Source: Thiospirochaeta perfilievii (GTDB lineage: Bacteria > Spirochaetota > Spirochaetia > DSM-2461). From it: a stretch of 64,000 bases of DNA. Both the position numbers and the translations under genes were made by a program. The DNA is taken from the NCBI RefSeq assembly GCF_008329945.1, contig NZ_CP035807.1, forward strand, positions 248,001 through 312,000. Reading direction: 5' to 3'. Shown piece by piece: positions 27,961 to 38,578 of the stretch. Position 1 is the stretch's first letter; each line of letters starts with the position of its first letter. A model generated the notes under the pieces. That model was not told the origin of the DNA, made no database searches, and saw only the letters and a list, made by a program, of their open reading frames with translations.

Positions 27961-28179
27961 ATGAAGCAAGGAATTATTGTATTAGTATTATTAGTAGGAA
28001 CTATTTTTGTTGTATCAGCAAATGGGTATGGAAGAGATGAAACTGAACGACAAGGGCGAAATGTTGTAGCTCCAGAGGATTGTACACTTGATGAACCTGG
28101 TACAGGGTACTTAGATGAAAATAAAAGAGGTTATCAAAATCAACCCAACCCTAAAGGTCGAGGTAGAAACAGAAGTTAG
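27961..28179 (+). CDS. Small secreted hypothetical protein
   Basis: The 72-aa protein has a clear signal peptide (MKQGIIVLVLLVGTIFVVSA) and a mature part of about 50 residues rich in Gly, Asn, Arg and acidic residues (GYGRDETERQGRN, PEDCTLDEPGTGYLDENK, PKGRGRNRS). There is one cysteine and no lipobox. The Shine-Dalgarno GAGGAG is well placed. It may be periplasmic or secreted, and I do not recognise a family. It lies upstream of, but is probably separate from, the RND operon. Confidence 0.65.
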   Translation: MKQGIIVLVLLVGTIFVVSANGYGRDETERQGRNVVAPEDCTLDEPGTGYLDENKRGYQNQPNPKGRGRNRS

Positions 28180-28334
28180 TTTAATTAGGGTTTTCTTTCC
28201 AGTTTCATATTTAACTAAATACTTTAAGAGTAGTAATAAATTTTACGACCATATATAAAAAGCTATATATATAAAAATAAAAATATCATTGTGTTTATAT
28301 TTAATATAACTAACAATAATAAAAGAGGTTAAAT

Positions 28335-29657
28335 ATGAAAAAGTTGTTATATATTCTAATATTTTTTTCTTTATTAGAAATCAATGCTTTAGATTTTGAA
28401 ACTGTTTTAAAAAATGTAAATAATACATTTGAAATTAAAAATAGTGTACTAGAGATTACTAAGTTAGAAAAAGAACTAATAGAAATAAAAAATCCTGATG
28501 ATTTAATAATTAATCTTACTCCATCTATTAAATTGATAAATCCTGAAGATAGTACATTTATAGATGATGCAGAGATTACAGGAACGATTTCTACAAACAT
28601 TTCTACTGGTCTAACTAAATTGGAAAAAGAGAAAGTTCTTTTTGCTAATAATAATTTAAGATTATCAAAAATGAAACTTGAAGAAATTAAGTTTACAACA
28701 TATATAAAAGTTTTTGAGTTATATAAAAAATTATGGTTATTACAAGCAGAAGAAAAGGTAATTAGATTAGAATTAGAAGCTGCATTAGAGTATGAAGAAT
28801 TGTTAACTAATAGTTTTGAATCTGGAACATCTACATTATTTAATTTATATAGTTCTGTAGAGCGTAAAGAAAATACCGAGATATCTTTAAATCAAAATAT
28901 TTTAGAACAAAGGGTATCTATGTATGAACTTATGTTCACTATTGGACAAAATATGAAGCCAGAACAGTTAGAAAATATAAATATTAAGGTTACAGAACTA
29001 CCTGATTCAAAAACTTTATATAATTGGTTATTAGAAAATAGTAATTTAATTAAAATAGAAAAAATTAAGTTATCAGAACTTATAGAAACAACAAATAGAT
29101 TGGATGATTTTGATGTTGATATGAGTATTAGACCATTTTATAGTTCACCTGGCAATGCCTATTCTGCATCTGCGAATTACAACTTTACATCAAAAGAGCT
29201 AACACCTACACTATCTTTTAACATATCAAATAATTCAGATACATGGAGTACTGGTATTTCTATGAATTTATCCGTAGGATCCAATAAAAGTGATAACTTA
29301 GAAAGTGATTCTTTAGAGGTAGAATATGACATTGCACAAGCTAAACTTAATCTTTTAATTGAAACTCTCAATCTAAACTTAAAAAAAACTTATCAAAAAT
29401 ATATTCAAAATAGAGAACTCCTCTATCAAGCTGAAGGAAACTATAAAAATGCAAAATTAGGAAATGATTTAGTTAAAACTAAAATAGAACTTGGACAATT
29501 ATCTAAATATGAACTGTTAGAATCAAATGCAAATCTTTTAAGATCACAATGGAAAGTTGAATCAGCAAGGGTTAATTATCAATTATCTTGGTTAAGTGTT
29601 CTTGAAAGTTCTAGTTGGTATAGTAAGACTGTTATTGAATATGAACTAAATGATTAA
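28335..29657 (+). CDS. TolC-family outer-membrane efflux protein
   Basis: The 440-aa protein has a signal peptide (KKLLYILIFFSLLEINA) and the two long helical hairpin repeats of TolC-like outer-membrane factors (KLELEAALEYEELLTNSFES- and KNAKLGNDLVKTKIELGQLS-type segments). The middle has beta-barrel-like alternation (ASANYNFTS, STGISMNLSVG). It would form the exit channel for the RND pump encoded next. It is the first gene of a three-gene operon, with 12 bp to the RND gene. Confidence 0.85.
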   Translation: MKKLLYILIFFSLLEINALDFETVLKNVNNTFEIKNSVLEITKLEKELIEIKNPDDLIINLTPSIKLINPEDSTFIDDAEITGTISTNISTGLTKLEKEKVLFANNNLRLSKMKLEEIKFTTYIKVFELYKKLWLLQAEEKVIRLELEAALEYEELLTNSFESGTSTLFNLYSSVERKENTEISLNQNILEQRVSMYELMFTIGQNMKPEQLENINIKVTELPDSKTLYNWLLENSNLIKIEKIKLSELIETTNRLDDFDVDMSIRPFYSSPGNAYSASANYNFTSKELTPTLSFNISNNSDTWSTGISMNLSVGSNKSDNLESDSLEVEYDIAQAKLNLLIETLNLNLKKTYQKYIQNRELLYQAEGNYKNAKLGNDLVKTKIELGQLSKYELLESNANLLRSQWKVESARVNYQLSWLSVLESSSWYSKTVIEYELND

Positions 29658-29669
29658 AAAGGAAAAAGT

Positions 29670-32600
29670 ATGAGTGAAGATAAAACTATTTTAAGTAAAA
29701 TAGCATCTAAAAGTATAGATAACTATAGAATTGTCTATTTAGGTATGCTGTTATTAACATTATTAGGAATATATTTTTATCAGATTCTTCCTAGAGAATC
29801 AAAACCAGAAGTGGTATTCCCAAAAGTTAAAATTAATACAAATTATTTGGGAGCTTCTCCAAGTGATGTAGAGTTACTGATAACAAATAAACTTGAAGCG
29901 ACATTTTCTGGTATTGATGATATTGAGTTCATGACATCTTCGTCATTAGCTGGTAGATCAGAAATACAGATAGATTTTTTTCCTGAAGTTGATATAAATG
30001 AAAAACTAAATGAAATAAATCAAGCAGTTGCTTCTATTAAAGACCTACCAGAAGAAGCTGAAGATCCATTAGTAAAAGTTTCTACTACAGCTAATAGACC
30101 ATTTGTTGTATTAAGTTTAAGTGGAGATTTAACTCCTGTTGAGTTAAAAGAAGCCTCTGATCTGATTACAAATGATCTATTAGCGATAAAGGGTGTAAAT
30201 GAAGTTAGGGTTTCAGGTGCTCAGACTCCAGAGATAAGAATAACCGTTGATCCTGCAAGACTTGCTCAATTTAATTTAACTATAACAGATCTTACTGGCG
30301 CTATAAATTCTCATCATAAAAATACTCCTGCTGGTGATGCTATTATGGATGGAAGACATTATTTTATTAGAGTTTTAGGAGCATATAAAAGTATAGACGA
30401 AATTGGAAAAACATTAATATCTCTACCTAATGGTGAAACTAGATTTTTAAAAGATCTTGCAACAATTGAAGATAGTTATAAACCACAAACAAATTATTCT
30501 AGAAGAGCAATTAATTTAGGAAGTGATAATCCTTCTATGAAAACAGCGATAACACTATCTCTTTATAGGGATGGAGGAACAGATATCATTGGTCCAAGTA
30601 ATAAGGTTAAAGAAATTTTATCAAAAATAGATAATGGACGTTTTCCTGATGGCTTAGATGTGATGGTTATTCAAGATGATGCAATTACAGTTCAACAGGA
30701 TCTCGATGATGTAATTGGAAATGCAATTTCTGGATTATTAATTGTAGTTTTGGTTTTATTTCTATTTTTAGGATTAAGCGAGGCTTTAATAACATCACTT
30801 GTAATCCCATTTTCACTTTTTATATCTTTTATTGCTTTAAATAGCATGGGAATGACATTTAATACAATGACTCTTTTAGCAATGATTATTGCTTTAGGTC
30901 TTTTAGTAGATAATGCAATTGTTGTAATGGAAAATGTTGTACTTTATAGAGAAAAAGGTCTTTCTAGGTTACAAGCAGCTAAAAAAGGGACTGCAGAGGT
31001 TGCCCCATCAATTTTAGCTGCGACATTAACTACAATTGCGGCATTTATACCTATAGCTTTTATGGGTGGTAGGATTGGACTTATAATTAGTGTAATTCCA
31101 ATAACAATTATATTTATAATACTTGCATCTTTAATAGTATCTTTAACTATTTCCCCAATGCTTAGTTCTAGATTACTACCTAAAAAAACAGGCCCTAAAA
31201 AAAGTCGGGAGTTTTCTATTGTTAAAGAAGTTATTGAGGCTCTATTAGTAATAGGTCTTTTTATGATGGCTTTCTCTACAAATGGTAAACCAGGGCTATT
31301 ATCCCTAATAATGGCATTAGTAATGTCTTTAATATTTGTTGTAAGAGTCTATTCAAGATATAAAAAGATTAATGCATTTGAAAAGATCTCTTTAGGATAT
31401 GAAAAACAGTTAAAAAAATTGATTAATAAAAGAAGAAATAGGATTTTAGTACCATTAATTACTTTTATACTTTTTATAGGTGTTTTATCCACACTACCTC
31501 TTGGTTTATTAAAGATTGAATTATTTCCAATCAAGGATGAATCCTCACTCTATATAGTTATCTCAACACCTGAATTTAGTACTCTTGAAAACACAGATGA
31601 AGTTACTAAACAGATTGAAAATATCATTCTTGATTTAAATGGAATAGATACTATTTATACTGAAGTTGGTGTTACGTCGGCTAGAGACTCTGAAATTGTT
31701 TTGAATTTAAAACCAGAATCTGAAAGGAGTTGGACTACAAAAGAGATTATGCCTACCCTGCTAAAGGAATTTTATACTATTCCAGGAATTAAAGTTAGTA
31801 TTGGTACATCTGCAGGGGGAAAATCTACAAATAGTCCAATACAACTAAGGCTAATAGGTAATGACCTCGAACAATTAGCAACCTACTCTTCTGATTTTGT
31901 TAAGGAGTTATCTTTAATAGACGGTGTTGGCAAACCGGTAACAGATTTAGAAAAAGGATATCCTGAAATACAAGTAATAATTAAGCCAATAATAGCATCA
32001 GATTTGGGTCTCGATTCAACTATTATTGGTAACATTGTCAAAACTGTTATCAGCGGGCAATATAGTGGAACATTATTAAATAATGATGGAGATGTTCCAA
32101 TTAGGTTTACTACAAATGATCTAAAGGTTGATTCTATACATGATATGGAAAAGATAATGATAAAGCTAAAAGATGGAAGTTGGATTCCTTTAACACAAGT
32201 AGCATATATTGCAGAAACACTTGGTTTAGGAACAATTAGGCACAATGACGGAGTGCGAACTGTTATGGTATACGCACAACTTATGCCAAACGCAAACCTT
32301 AAAGATATAGTAAATAATTTTGATAGGGTTTTAACATCATTAGGAACTCCCAAAGGTATAACTTACGAATGGACAGGTGATGCTGCAGATTTAGATTCAT
32401 CATTTAATGAAATGTCTATTAATTTAGCATTAGCAATGTTAGTTGTATTTTTAATATTAGCAATGCAGTTTAACTCTCTGTCCCAGCCAATGGTTATTTT
32501 ACTTTCAGTTCCAATGGCAATTATAGGAGTTTTCTTAGGACTAATATTAACAAATAATAACTTTGGGTTATACGCTTTTATGGGTGTAATAGCCCTTGTA

Positions 32601-32933
32601 GGAATAGCAGTTAATGATGCAATAGTTTTAGTTGATACTATTAACAGAAATAAGAAAAATGGTATGAGTCTAAAAGAAGCTTTAACTGATGCTGGACATA
32701 GCCGTTTTGGACCAGTCCTTGCAACTTCTTTAACTACAATTGGTGGTATATTACCTTTAGCTTTTAAAGATGAAAATTTTGCACAATTAAGTATTTCACT
32801 AATTTTTGGACTTATAACATCAACTATTCTTACATTAATTGTATTACCAATTATATACCATATAGTAGAAGAGACTAAAATTAAGTTTAAAAAAAGAATA
32901 CCTATATTCATTGATGAGGAGAAAGTTTTATGA
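29670..32933 (+). CDS. RND-family efflux transporter (AcrB/HAE1-like)
   Basis: The 1087-aa inner-membrane proton antiporter has twelve expected membrane segments and two large periplasmic loops. TM1 is at about 20-40 (LGMLLLTLLGIYFYQILP). The TM4 motif reads GLLVDNAIVVMEN, with one Asp of the usual pair replaced by Asn. The TM10 region reads GIAVNDAIVLVDTINR. An unusual extra hydrophobic segment (VIEALLVIGLFMMAFS) follows the first half. It pumps drugs, lipids or metabolites with the lipoprotein adaptor and TolC of the same operon. It overlaps the adaptor gene by 4 bp. Confidence 0.9.
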   Translation: MSEDKTILSKIASKSIDNYRIVYLGMLLLTLLGIYFYQILPRESKPEVVFPKVKINTNYLGASPSDVELLITNKLEATFSGIDDIEFMTSSSLAGRSEIQIDFFPEVDINEKLNEINQAVASIKDLPEEAEDPLVKVSTTANRPFVVLSLSGDLTPVELKEASDLITNDLLAIKGVNEVRVSGAQTPEIRITVDPARLAQFNLTITDLTGAINSHHKNTPAGDAIMDGRHYFIRVLGAYKSIDEIGKTLISLPNGETRFLKDLATIEDSYKPQTNYSRRAINLGSDNPSMKTAITLSLYRDGGTDIIGPSNKVKEILSKIDNGRFPDGLDVMVIQDDAITVQQDLDDVIGNAISGLLIVVLVLFLFLGLSEALITSLVIPFSLFISFIALNSMGMTFNTMTLLAMIIALGLLVDNAIVVMENVVLYREKGLSRLQAAKKGTAEVAPSILAATLTTIAAFIPIAFMGGRIGLIISVIPITIIFIILASLIVSLTISPMLSSRLLPKKTGPKKSREFSIVKEVIEALLVIGLFMMAFSTNGKPGLLSLIMALVMSLIFVVRVYSRYKKINAFEKISLGYEKQLKKLINKRRNRILVPLITFILFIGVLSTLPLGLLKIELFPIKDESSLYIVISTPEFSTLENTDEVTKQIENIILDLNGIDTIYTEVGVTSARDSEIVLNLKPESERSWTTKEIMPTLLKEFYTIPGIKVSIGTSAGGKSTNSPIQLRLIGNDLEQLATYSSDFVKELSLIDGVGKPVTDLEKGYPEIQVIIKPIIASDLGLDSTIIGNIVKTVISGQYSGTLLNNDGDVPIRFTTNDLKVDSIHDMEKIMIKLKDGSWIPLTQVAYIAETLGLGTIRHNDGVRTVMVYAQLMPNANLKDIVNNFDRVLTSLGTPKGITYEWTGDAADLDSSFNEMSINLALAMLVVFLILAMQFNSLSQPMVILLSVPMAIIGVFLGLILTNNNFGLYAFMGVIALVGIAVNDAIVLVDTINRNKKNGMSLKEALTDAGHSRFGPVLATSLTTIGGILPLAFKDENFAQLSISLIFGLITSTILTLIVLPIIYHIVEETKIKFKKRIPIFIDEEKVL

Positions 32934-34255
32934 AAATCACAAAAAGATTATCAACTAGTTTAATAATAATATTACTATTTATAGGTTGTACAAAAACTAT
33001 AGATTCTGAAGATTTAGATAATAATAAGATTACTATGGATCTAACAACACCACCTCCAGGTTCTAATGCAACACAAGAAAAATGGGATTCCTTTGACAAT
33101 CAAAAAAGACAAGATTCATGGAATAAATATATTTTAGAGAATACTCCTGGAGACAATGTTGCAGCTATAGAAGATATTGATGAGACTCCTGTCCGTGGTA
33201 GTGGTGGTGGCGCTGGTGGATCTTCTACAGTTGCTGTTATTGTAGGTGAGCTTACAAAAGCTCCTATAAATGTGAACTATTATGGATTAGGTGAACTTAT
33301 TGCAGGTGAAGAAATTAAAGTAAATCTAAGTTCTAGTGGAACAGTTCAAGGATTATACGTAACAGAAGGAGATTTTGTTGAAGTAGGAGACTTGCTCTAT
33401 TCATTAGATAGTAGTGATGTTATTAAGGATATAGAGAGATCTAGTGATAAATGGGATAATGAACTTGAATTAGCTGGAATAAAGTTAAGTGAGGTCCAAG
33501 AAATATATGAAACTAATAGTAGTTTATTTGCTAAAGAGCTAATATCAAAATCTGAATTTGATAAAGCAAAACAAGCTTTAAAAGAATCAGAGCTTAATTT
33601 TGAGAAGATAAAACTTGCAAAAACTAGCGAAATTGAAAATTTACAGAAGAGTCTAGAAACAACATTAGCAATAAGCCCTTCAAGAGGATATATTTCCGAT
33701 ATTACATTTAATAAAAATGAGTTTATAACTTCATCAGATTTTATTGAAATTATTAATATTGAAAAGGTTGAAGCTATAATACAAGTACCGGAAAATATTA
33801 TAACAAGAGTTAAATTAGGACTTAATGTTGTAGCAAAAAAAGCTTCCGCAAACGATTATATCTTAAACGGTGTAATTACATCCATAGGATTCAAATCAAA
33901 TAGTAATAGAACTTATAGTATTACTGCTGAATTTGATAATCCTAACCAAAAATTACTACCTGGTATGCTAATGGAAACAGAGATAGAGCTATTACAATTG
34001 ACATCTAATTTTATAGTTCCAAAAGCTAGTATAATTACAGAAGGTGAAAATCATTTTATATATCTAATTGAAAATTCAATTGCAAAAAAAGTACCTGTAG
34101 AATTAGGTCGATCTAGAGATTCTCTAATACAAATTAATGGTAAAATAAGTAGTGGCGATATATTTGTACTGGTAGGCCAAACATATTTACAAAAAGATTC
34201 TGCTGTAAACATCATTGAAAAAAAAACATACCTACCAGAAAGTAAAACATTTTAG
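32930..34255 (+). CDS. RND periplasmic adaptor lipoprotein (HlyD/AcrA-like)
   Basis: The 441-aa protein has a lipobox ending at Cys20 (LLFIGC). A polar, low-complexity linker follows (about 25-100, including RGSGGGAGGSS), then the membrane-fusion-protein core. The lipoyl/barrel-sandwich half-motifs SSGTVQGLYVTEGDFVEVGD and ISPSRGYISDITFNKNEFI flank a helical hairpin. The C-terminal part has a beta-barrel domain (LLPGMLMETEI). It links the RND pump to TolC. The adaptor comes last in the operon, whereas many operons place it first. Confidence 0.9.
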   Translation: MKITKRLSTSLIIILLFIGCTKTIDSEDLDNNKITMDLTTPPPGSNATQEKWDSFDNQKRQDSWNKYILENTPGDNVAAIEDIDETPVRGSGGGAGGSSTVAVIVGELTKAPINVNYYGLGELIAGEEIKVNLSSSGTVQGLYVTEGDFVEVGDLLYSLDSSDVIKDIERSSDKWDNELELAGIKLSEVQEIYETNSSLFAKELISKSEFDKAKQALKESELNFEKIKLAKTSEIENLQKSLETTLAISPSRGYISDITFNKNEFITSSDFIEIINIEKVEAIIQVPENIITRVKLGLNVVAKKASANDYILNGVITSIGFKSNSNRTYSITAEFDNPNQKLLPGMLMETEIELLQLTSNFIVPKASIITEGENHFIYLIENSIAKKVPVELGRSRDSLIQINGKISSGDIFVLVGQTYLQKDSAVNIIEKKTYLPESKTF

Positions 34256-34541
34256 TTTTAAATGATTTCTATAAATAGATAGTATCCGTCTGTATTTAAG
34301 GCGGGTAATAATATTTTACTCCAAAATCAATTGTAGATATTTGAGATATATTAATTATTCCATTTTTAGGTAATCTAGATTCTTCTAATGTTGTAAAAAT
34401 TTTCAGGAACCTCATAAATACTCTTCATGTAAACATATTAACTTTTTTTCCAAAACTTCACAGTGAATTGGAGAGAGCCACTTGAATATTTAATGTGTGT
34501 TAATTTGTGTCGTATAATCTATACGGAAGACATTGATGAAG

Positions 34542-34566
34542 AACCCGGATGGAGGACCCGGGTTCA
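34542..34566. terminator. Hairpin between convergent operons
   Basis: GAACCCGG (34542-34549) and CCGGGTTC (34559-34566) pair perfectly around a 9-nt loop. This is a GC-rich stem in AT-rich DNA, between the RND operon and the convergent ABC export operon. There is no strong T-run on either side, so it may act as a bidirectional block or processing site. A smaller CGTATA/TATACG stem lies at about 34511-34526. The gap 34256-34572 holds no gene. Confidence 0.5.
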
Positions 34567-34572
34567 TATAAG

Positions 34573-35841
34573 CTAAAAATATTTTAAATAATCTATTAAA
34601 TTAAGATATTCATTTTTTAGTATAGTAAAAAGATTATTATGGGCCTGTTGTAATGCTAACTCTGCAGCTAATAATTCCAGTTCAGAATATTCACCTGCGT
34701 CGTATAAGATTTCCGCTTCTGATAATAGAATCTTTGTTTGCTCATACTCATATCTTGTAATTTCTGACTCAAGACTACTACTCTCAACTAAATCCTTTGA
34801 CATTTCAAAATCGAGCTTAGCTGCATTTAGTTTTAATTCTTTATCTTTTACTGATAAAAGATACTCCTCCTTAGCACTATCTTTTTCAGATTTATTTATA
34901 TTATCTAATCCTAAAGTGAAACCTACAGAAGCAGTAAAGCTATCTTCAACTACACCGTTCTCAGTTATTCCTAATTTTGCACTAAAAGAAACATCAGGAT
35001 CATATACCCAAATAGCATTATAGTTTAACATTGCTTTCTCTTCATTAATTACAGACTGTAGATAGTTACTGTTTTTAAAATAGTCTCCACTACCATTTTC
35101 AACCATAGTTTTTAACTGCTCAATTAAAACTTGCAACTCTTCTATTTCTAAAATTTCAATAACTACATCTTCTTTTGTGGCGCCTAACTGAGAATACAAA
35201 CTGCTTTCAAGAGTATAAAAACTCTGTTTTTGATCTAAAAGTTTCTTTCTGGCATTTGACCAGTTAATTAAAGAGTCCTGTAATTCATCTAAAGTTATAG
35301 AACCATTTTCATATCTATCTTTATTATCACTGTACAAAGACTCATATCTGTAAGCTTCTTTTTCTAGAAGATCGAGACTCTTTTTTCCAACCATCCAACT
35401 AAGAGCTTTATCAATAGTATTTTTAGAAGTACTATCTATAGAATTCTTATAGTTTAAAAGGGCTAAATCATACTCTACTTCAGAAAGAGTTACATTTTTA
35501 TTATGAGATAGAGGGTTAATTGATACTCCTATCTCTCCATTTAAATTATTATCAAAACTACCGTTAACAGATAACTGATCTATAACAGGAATATTTAAAG
35601 ATGAAATAAAACTATTTGTACCATCCTCTTTAAAAGAACTATTAAATGATACTTTTGTTTCATCTAATTTAATATAAGATTCTACATTATCTTCACTATT
35701 TTCCAGTGTTATTTTACTTCTAATTGAATCACTACTGTTTTCAAGGGAGAAGTTAACAATCTCGTCAATTGTTGTTAATGATGTTTGAGCAAAAAGAGAA
35801 GCTGTAGTTAATATTAGAACTACTAAAACTTTAACTTTCAT
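34573..35841 (-). CDS. TolC-family outer-membrane protein
   Basis: The 422-aa protein has a signal peptide (MKVKVLVVLILTTASLFA) and long amphipathic helices in two repeats (YESLYSDNKDRYENGSITLDELQDS-type and YEQTKILLSEAEILYDAGEY-type), as expected for a TolC-like channel. It is the last gene of a MacAB-like export operon and the start lies right after the upstream permease stop. It is not closely similar to the TolC protein at 28335. Confidence 0.8.
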   Translation of the reverse strand: MKVKVLVVLILTTASLFAQTSLTTIDEIVNFSLENSSDSIRSKITLENSEDNVESYIKLDETKVSFNSSFKEDGTNSFISSLNIPVIDQLSVNGSFDNNLNGEIGVSINPLSHNKNVTLSEVEYDLALLNYKNSIDSTSKNTIDKALSWMVGKKSLDLLEKEAYRYESLYSDNKDRYENGSITLDELQDSLINWSNARKKLLDQKQSFYTLESSLYSQLGATKEDVVIEILEIEELQVLIEQLKTMVENGSGDYFKNSNYLQSVINEEKAMLNYNAIWVYDPDVSFSAKLGITENGVVEDSFTASVGFTLGLDNINKSEKDSAKEEYLLSVKDKELKLNAAKLDFEMSKDLVESSSLESEITRYEYEQTKILLSEAEILYDAGEYSELELLAAELALQQAHNNLFTILKNEYLNLIDYLKYF

Positions 35842-37140
35842 TTAAGCCTCCCTTAAAACATCAGAAATATCGCCTTTTACAGCGCTAAATGAAGGTAAAA
35901 CACCTAACAATCCACCACACATTAAAGCTAATCCAACACCTGATAAAACTGCAAAGGGTTTAACAGAAGTATTAACAATAGATGCTCCAGTTAACTCAGA
36001 AATTAATGGAGACATAGTTCCTAAGACAGTAGAAGATAGAGCTACTGATAAAATTATTCCTATAATCGCTCCAACAAAACTTAGCATAACAGACCACAAC
36101 CAGAACTCTTTAATAACCTGGATTCGTGAAGCTCCTAAAGCTCTCTCAATTGCAATCTCTCTTCTTCTTCCTAAAGCTTCAACAACCATGATACTAAAGA
36201 TCCCTAATGAACTTGTTAAAAGCAATACAATACCTAAAATCTTTACTGATATAGAGAAAATAGAGACTGTTTGTCTTAACTCTTCCATATATGTAGATTC
36301 TCCTCTTGGATTACCTTCCCATACTGTTACATTTATATCATCACCATAATTAGTTGCTACAACGTTATTTATATCTGCGGTAACTTTTTCTATAGAAGTT
36401 GACTCACTTTTAATAACAAGGTTTCCAGCCATAAAATCTAACATATTTTTACCACCACTGTTTGATGGCATCATAGAAGTTACAGGAAATATTACATCAG
36501 CTATTGAGTATGCTCTTCTTGCAACTTCAGATGGAGTTTCATAAACACCTTCTACACTGTAATAAGATACTGCATAGTCATCCTGATCCCGACCTCTTCG
36601 AAATGCAGGAGGAGAGATTTTCTGACCTAAAGCATTATCTGCAGAGCCAAAAAGTGTTTCGGCTGTCTCTTCTGATATCCAAACCTTTTTTAAACCAGTG
36701 TTATAATCCTCATCTGTCATTTCCAGCCCGGCAACAATATCTAAAGAGTATACATTCAGGTACGATGTATCAGTACCTAATGAGTTCCTAACTTGGTAAG
36801 AAATACCGTTTATTGTTAAATAATCAATAGGCATATTTAGAATTAATGCGGCATTTGTAACTGTAGAACTATCTGAAACTAACTTTTCAACTATAGTTCT
36901 ATCCCATTGTGTAGGTCTCTCCTGCTCAATCTGGCCATCATCACCCCACTCTCCATTTGCAACTTGTAATACAATTCCATCACTACTCATAATCGAATTA
37001 ATTTCATTCTCAATAATAGATCCAGCACTAAAAGATAGTATAAGGATTCCAGTTCCAAGAGCTACAGCAAGAATAGTTAATGATATTTTTACCGGGGTTT
37101 TAGTCCAGTGTCTTAAAAGCATTGTTATTAGTTTTTTCAT
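35842..37140 (-). CDS. MacB-type ABC transporter permease
   Basis: The 432-aa permease has the MacB/FtsX layout: an N-terminal membrane helix (KISLTILAVALGTGILILSF), a periplasmic domain of about 230 residues, and three C-terminal helices (ILGIVLLLTSSLGIFSIMVVEALGRRREIAIERALGAS; then two more). This family couples ATP hydrolysis in the cytoplasm to movement of a periplasmic adaptor rather than moving substrate across the inner membrane. It pairs with the second permease of the operon. Confidence 0.85.
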   Translation of the reverse strand: MKKLITMLLRHWTKTPVKISLTILAVALGTGILILSFSAGSIIENEINSIMSSDGIVLQVANGEWGDDGQIEQERPTQWDRTIVEKLVSDSSTVTNAALILNMPIDYLTINGISYQVRNSLGTDTSYLNVYSLDIVAGLEMTDEDYNTGLKKVWISEETAETLFGSADNALGQKISPPAFRRGRDQDDYAVSYYSVEGVYETPSEVARRAYSIADVIFPVTSMMPSNSGGKNMLDFMAGNLVIKSESTSIEKVTADINNVVATNYGDDINVTVWEGNPRGESTYMEELRQTVSIFSISVKILGIVLLLTSSLGIFSIMVVEALGRRREIAIERALGASRIQVIKEFWLWSVMLSFVGAIIGIILSVALSSTVLGTMSPLISELTGASIVNTSVKPFAVLSGVGLALMCGGLLGVLPSFSAVKGDISDVLREA

Positions 37141-37150
37141 ATATCCTCCC

Positions 37151-38578
37151 TTAACCTGCTGATCTCATAGCTTCTGCAGCTTCTATATTCATACTCTGTC
37201 TTGCAGGTAAGACTGAAAATAACAGAGTTAACATTGATGATAAAACTACACCTAAAATTATATAGAACCAGGACACTTCACCTAATCCTAAAGACTCTTC
37301 CATAGTCATAGACAGAGGTAGCGCTAAGAATGTTCCTAGAATCGATCCTATTACTGTTATTAAAACTGCTTCTTTTACAAAAAGCATCATAATACTGTTC
37401 TTAGAAGCTCCTAAAGCTTTTAAAATACCAACATGTTTTTTCATTCTTAATGATCTACTCATTAAGATGTTTGATACATTAACAGATGCAATAAATAGTC
37501 CCGCTAAACTTAAGAAAAGTATTAAGAAACTTATTCCACTGTTTCTAGATACAACTTTTGTAGCTTCATTCCTGGGGTTTGAAACAATAACCTGACCTTC
37601 TCCATACTGGCTTTCAAACCATGTTTCAAGTTGCGATACAGTACTATCTAAAAGTGTTACATCATCAACATAAAATCGTAATTGTGTGTCACCAAACATT
37701 CTCATAAAAGCATTATTTGAAACAGATTTTTTAGGGGTTAAGAACCTATTATCATACTTTGTTCCAGTTTCAGCTAAAACTCCTACAACAGTGTATACAT
37801 TTCCCCAACTTGCAATTTTTTTCCCTGTTAAATCATCTAAATTATTAGTGTTAATTTTTTTTGCAAGCTCTGAACCTAAAATAATTGGATTACCATTAGA
37901 TGAGTAATCTGAATCAGCAAATAGGCTACCTGTTTCTGCTTCAAACTCCCATGCCAGGAAGAATTGAGAAGTTACCTGGGCGCCATTTAACTCTTCCTCT
38001 TCGGATAGTAAATAGTCAGGATTATCCTTCATCTTCTGTAGAGTTTCATCCATCTGTTCTCTGAAGTCTCCACCTGGACCCTCTGGAGGGGCTTGCTGAT
38101 CTCCAGGACTATCTTGAGCAGGTTGTTCTACTCCCCCATCAGTAGTAGGCTTTTGTATATCCGTGTTATTTGTCGAAGTTTCCTGACCGTTACTTCGACC
38201 CTCAGGTCCACCGAAGTTTCCTGTAGAACTGTCTTCAGTAATTAATTTTATTCTTGATGAAGATACAACATAGGAAAAAAGAACATCGTCTATTAAATCC
38301 CCTGCTTCCAGGTCTGAAACTGTTAAAACAGTTGTATTTGGAGTTTTCTCAATAACAGGGTAATCCATATCCTCTAAATTAGCTCTTGTTGTAACAACAA
38401 CCTCTTTGTATGTTGCAGAGTTTAGAAGGTCTTCACTATAATCTTTAGTATGAAACATTAAAGAGAGACCTGAAGCTGCGGCTCCTACACCTAAAGCAAC
38501 TGCAATAATTAGTAGACCTGATTCAAGTATTCTACTAATGAACCGTCTTTTCATAATTAAATTAGTCTCATTAGACAC
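37151..38578 (-). CDS. MacB-type ABC transporter permease with low-complexity insert
   Basis: The 475-aa permease has the same layout as its neighbour: an N-terminal helix (LLIIAVALGVGAAASGLSLMF) and a C-terminal FtsX domain (MKKHVGILKALGASKNSIMM). Its periplasmic domain holds a Pro/Gly/Gln/Asn-rich stretch at about 117-172 that looks disordered. It overlaps the ATPase gene by 8 bp and precedes the other permease by 10 bp. Two different permeases suggest a heterodimeric MacB-like exporter. Confidence 0.85.
   Translation of the reverse strand: MSNETNLIMKRRFISRILESGLLIIAVALGVGAAASGLSLMFHTKDYSEDLLNSATYKEVVVTTRANLEDMDYPVIEKTPNTTVLTVSDLEAGDLIDDVLFSYVVSSSRIKLITEDSSTGNFGGPEGRSNGQETSTNNTDIQKPTTDGGVEQPAQDSPGDQQAPPEGPGGDFREQMDETLQKMKDNPDYLLSEEEELNGAQVTSQFFLAWEFEAETGSLFADSDYSSNGNPIILGSELAKKINTNNLDDLTGKKIASWGNVYTVVGVLAETGTKYDNRFLTPKKSVSNNAFMRMFGDTQLRFYVDDVTLLDSTVSQLETWFESQYGEGQVIVSNPRNEATKVVSRNSGISFLILFLSLAGLFIASVNVSNILMSRSLRMKKHVGILKALGASKNSIMMLFVKEAVLITVIGSILGTFLALPLSMTMEESLGLGEVSWFYIILGVVLSSMLTLLFSVLPARQSMNIEAAEAMRSAG

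Noticed and set aside
34542-34566. Attachment or recombination site
   Set aside because: The perfect dyad between convergent operons is better explained as a transcription end; no repeat of it elsewhere was seen.
37686-37907. Plus-strand ORFs inside minus-strand permease and other genes
   Set aside because: They are antisense shadows without ribosome sites or family features.
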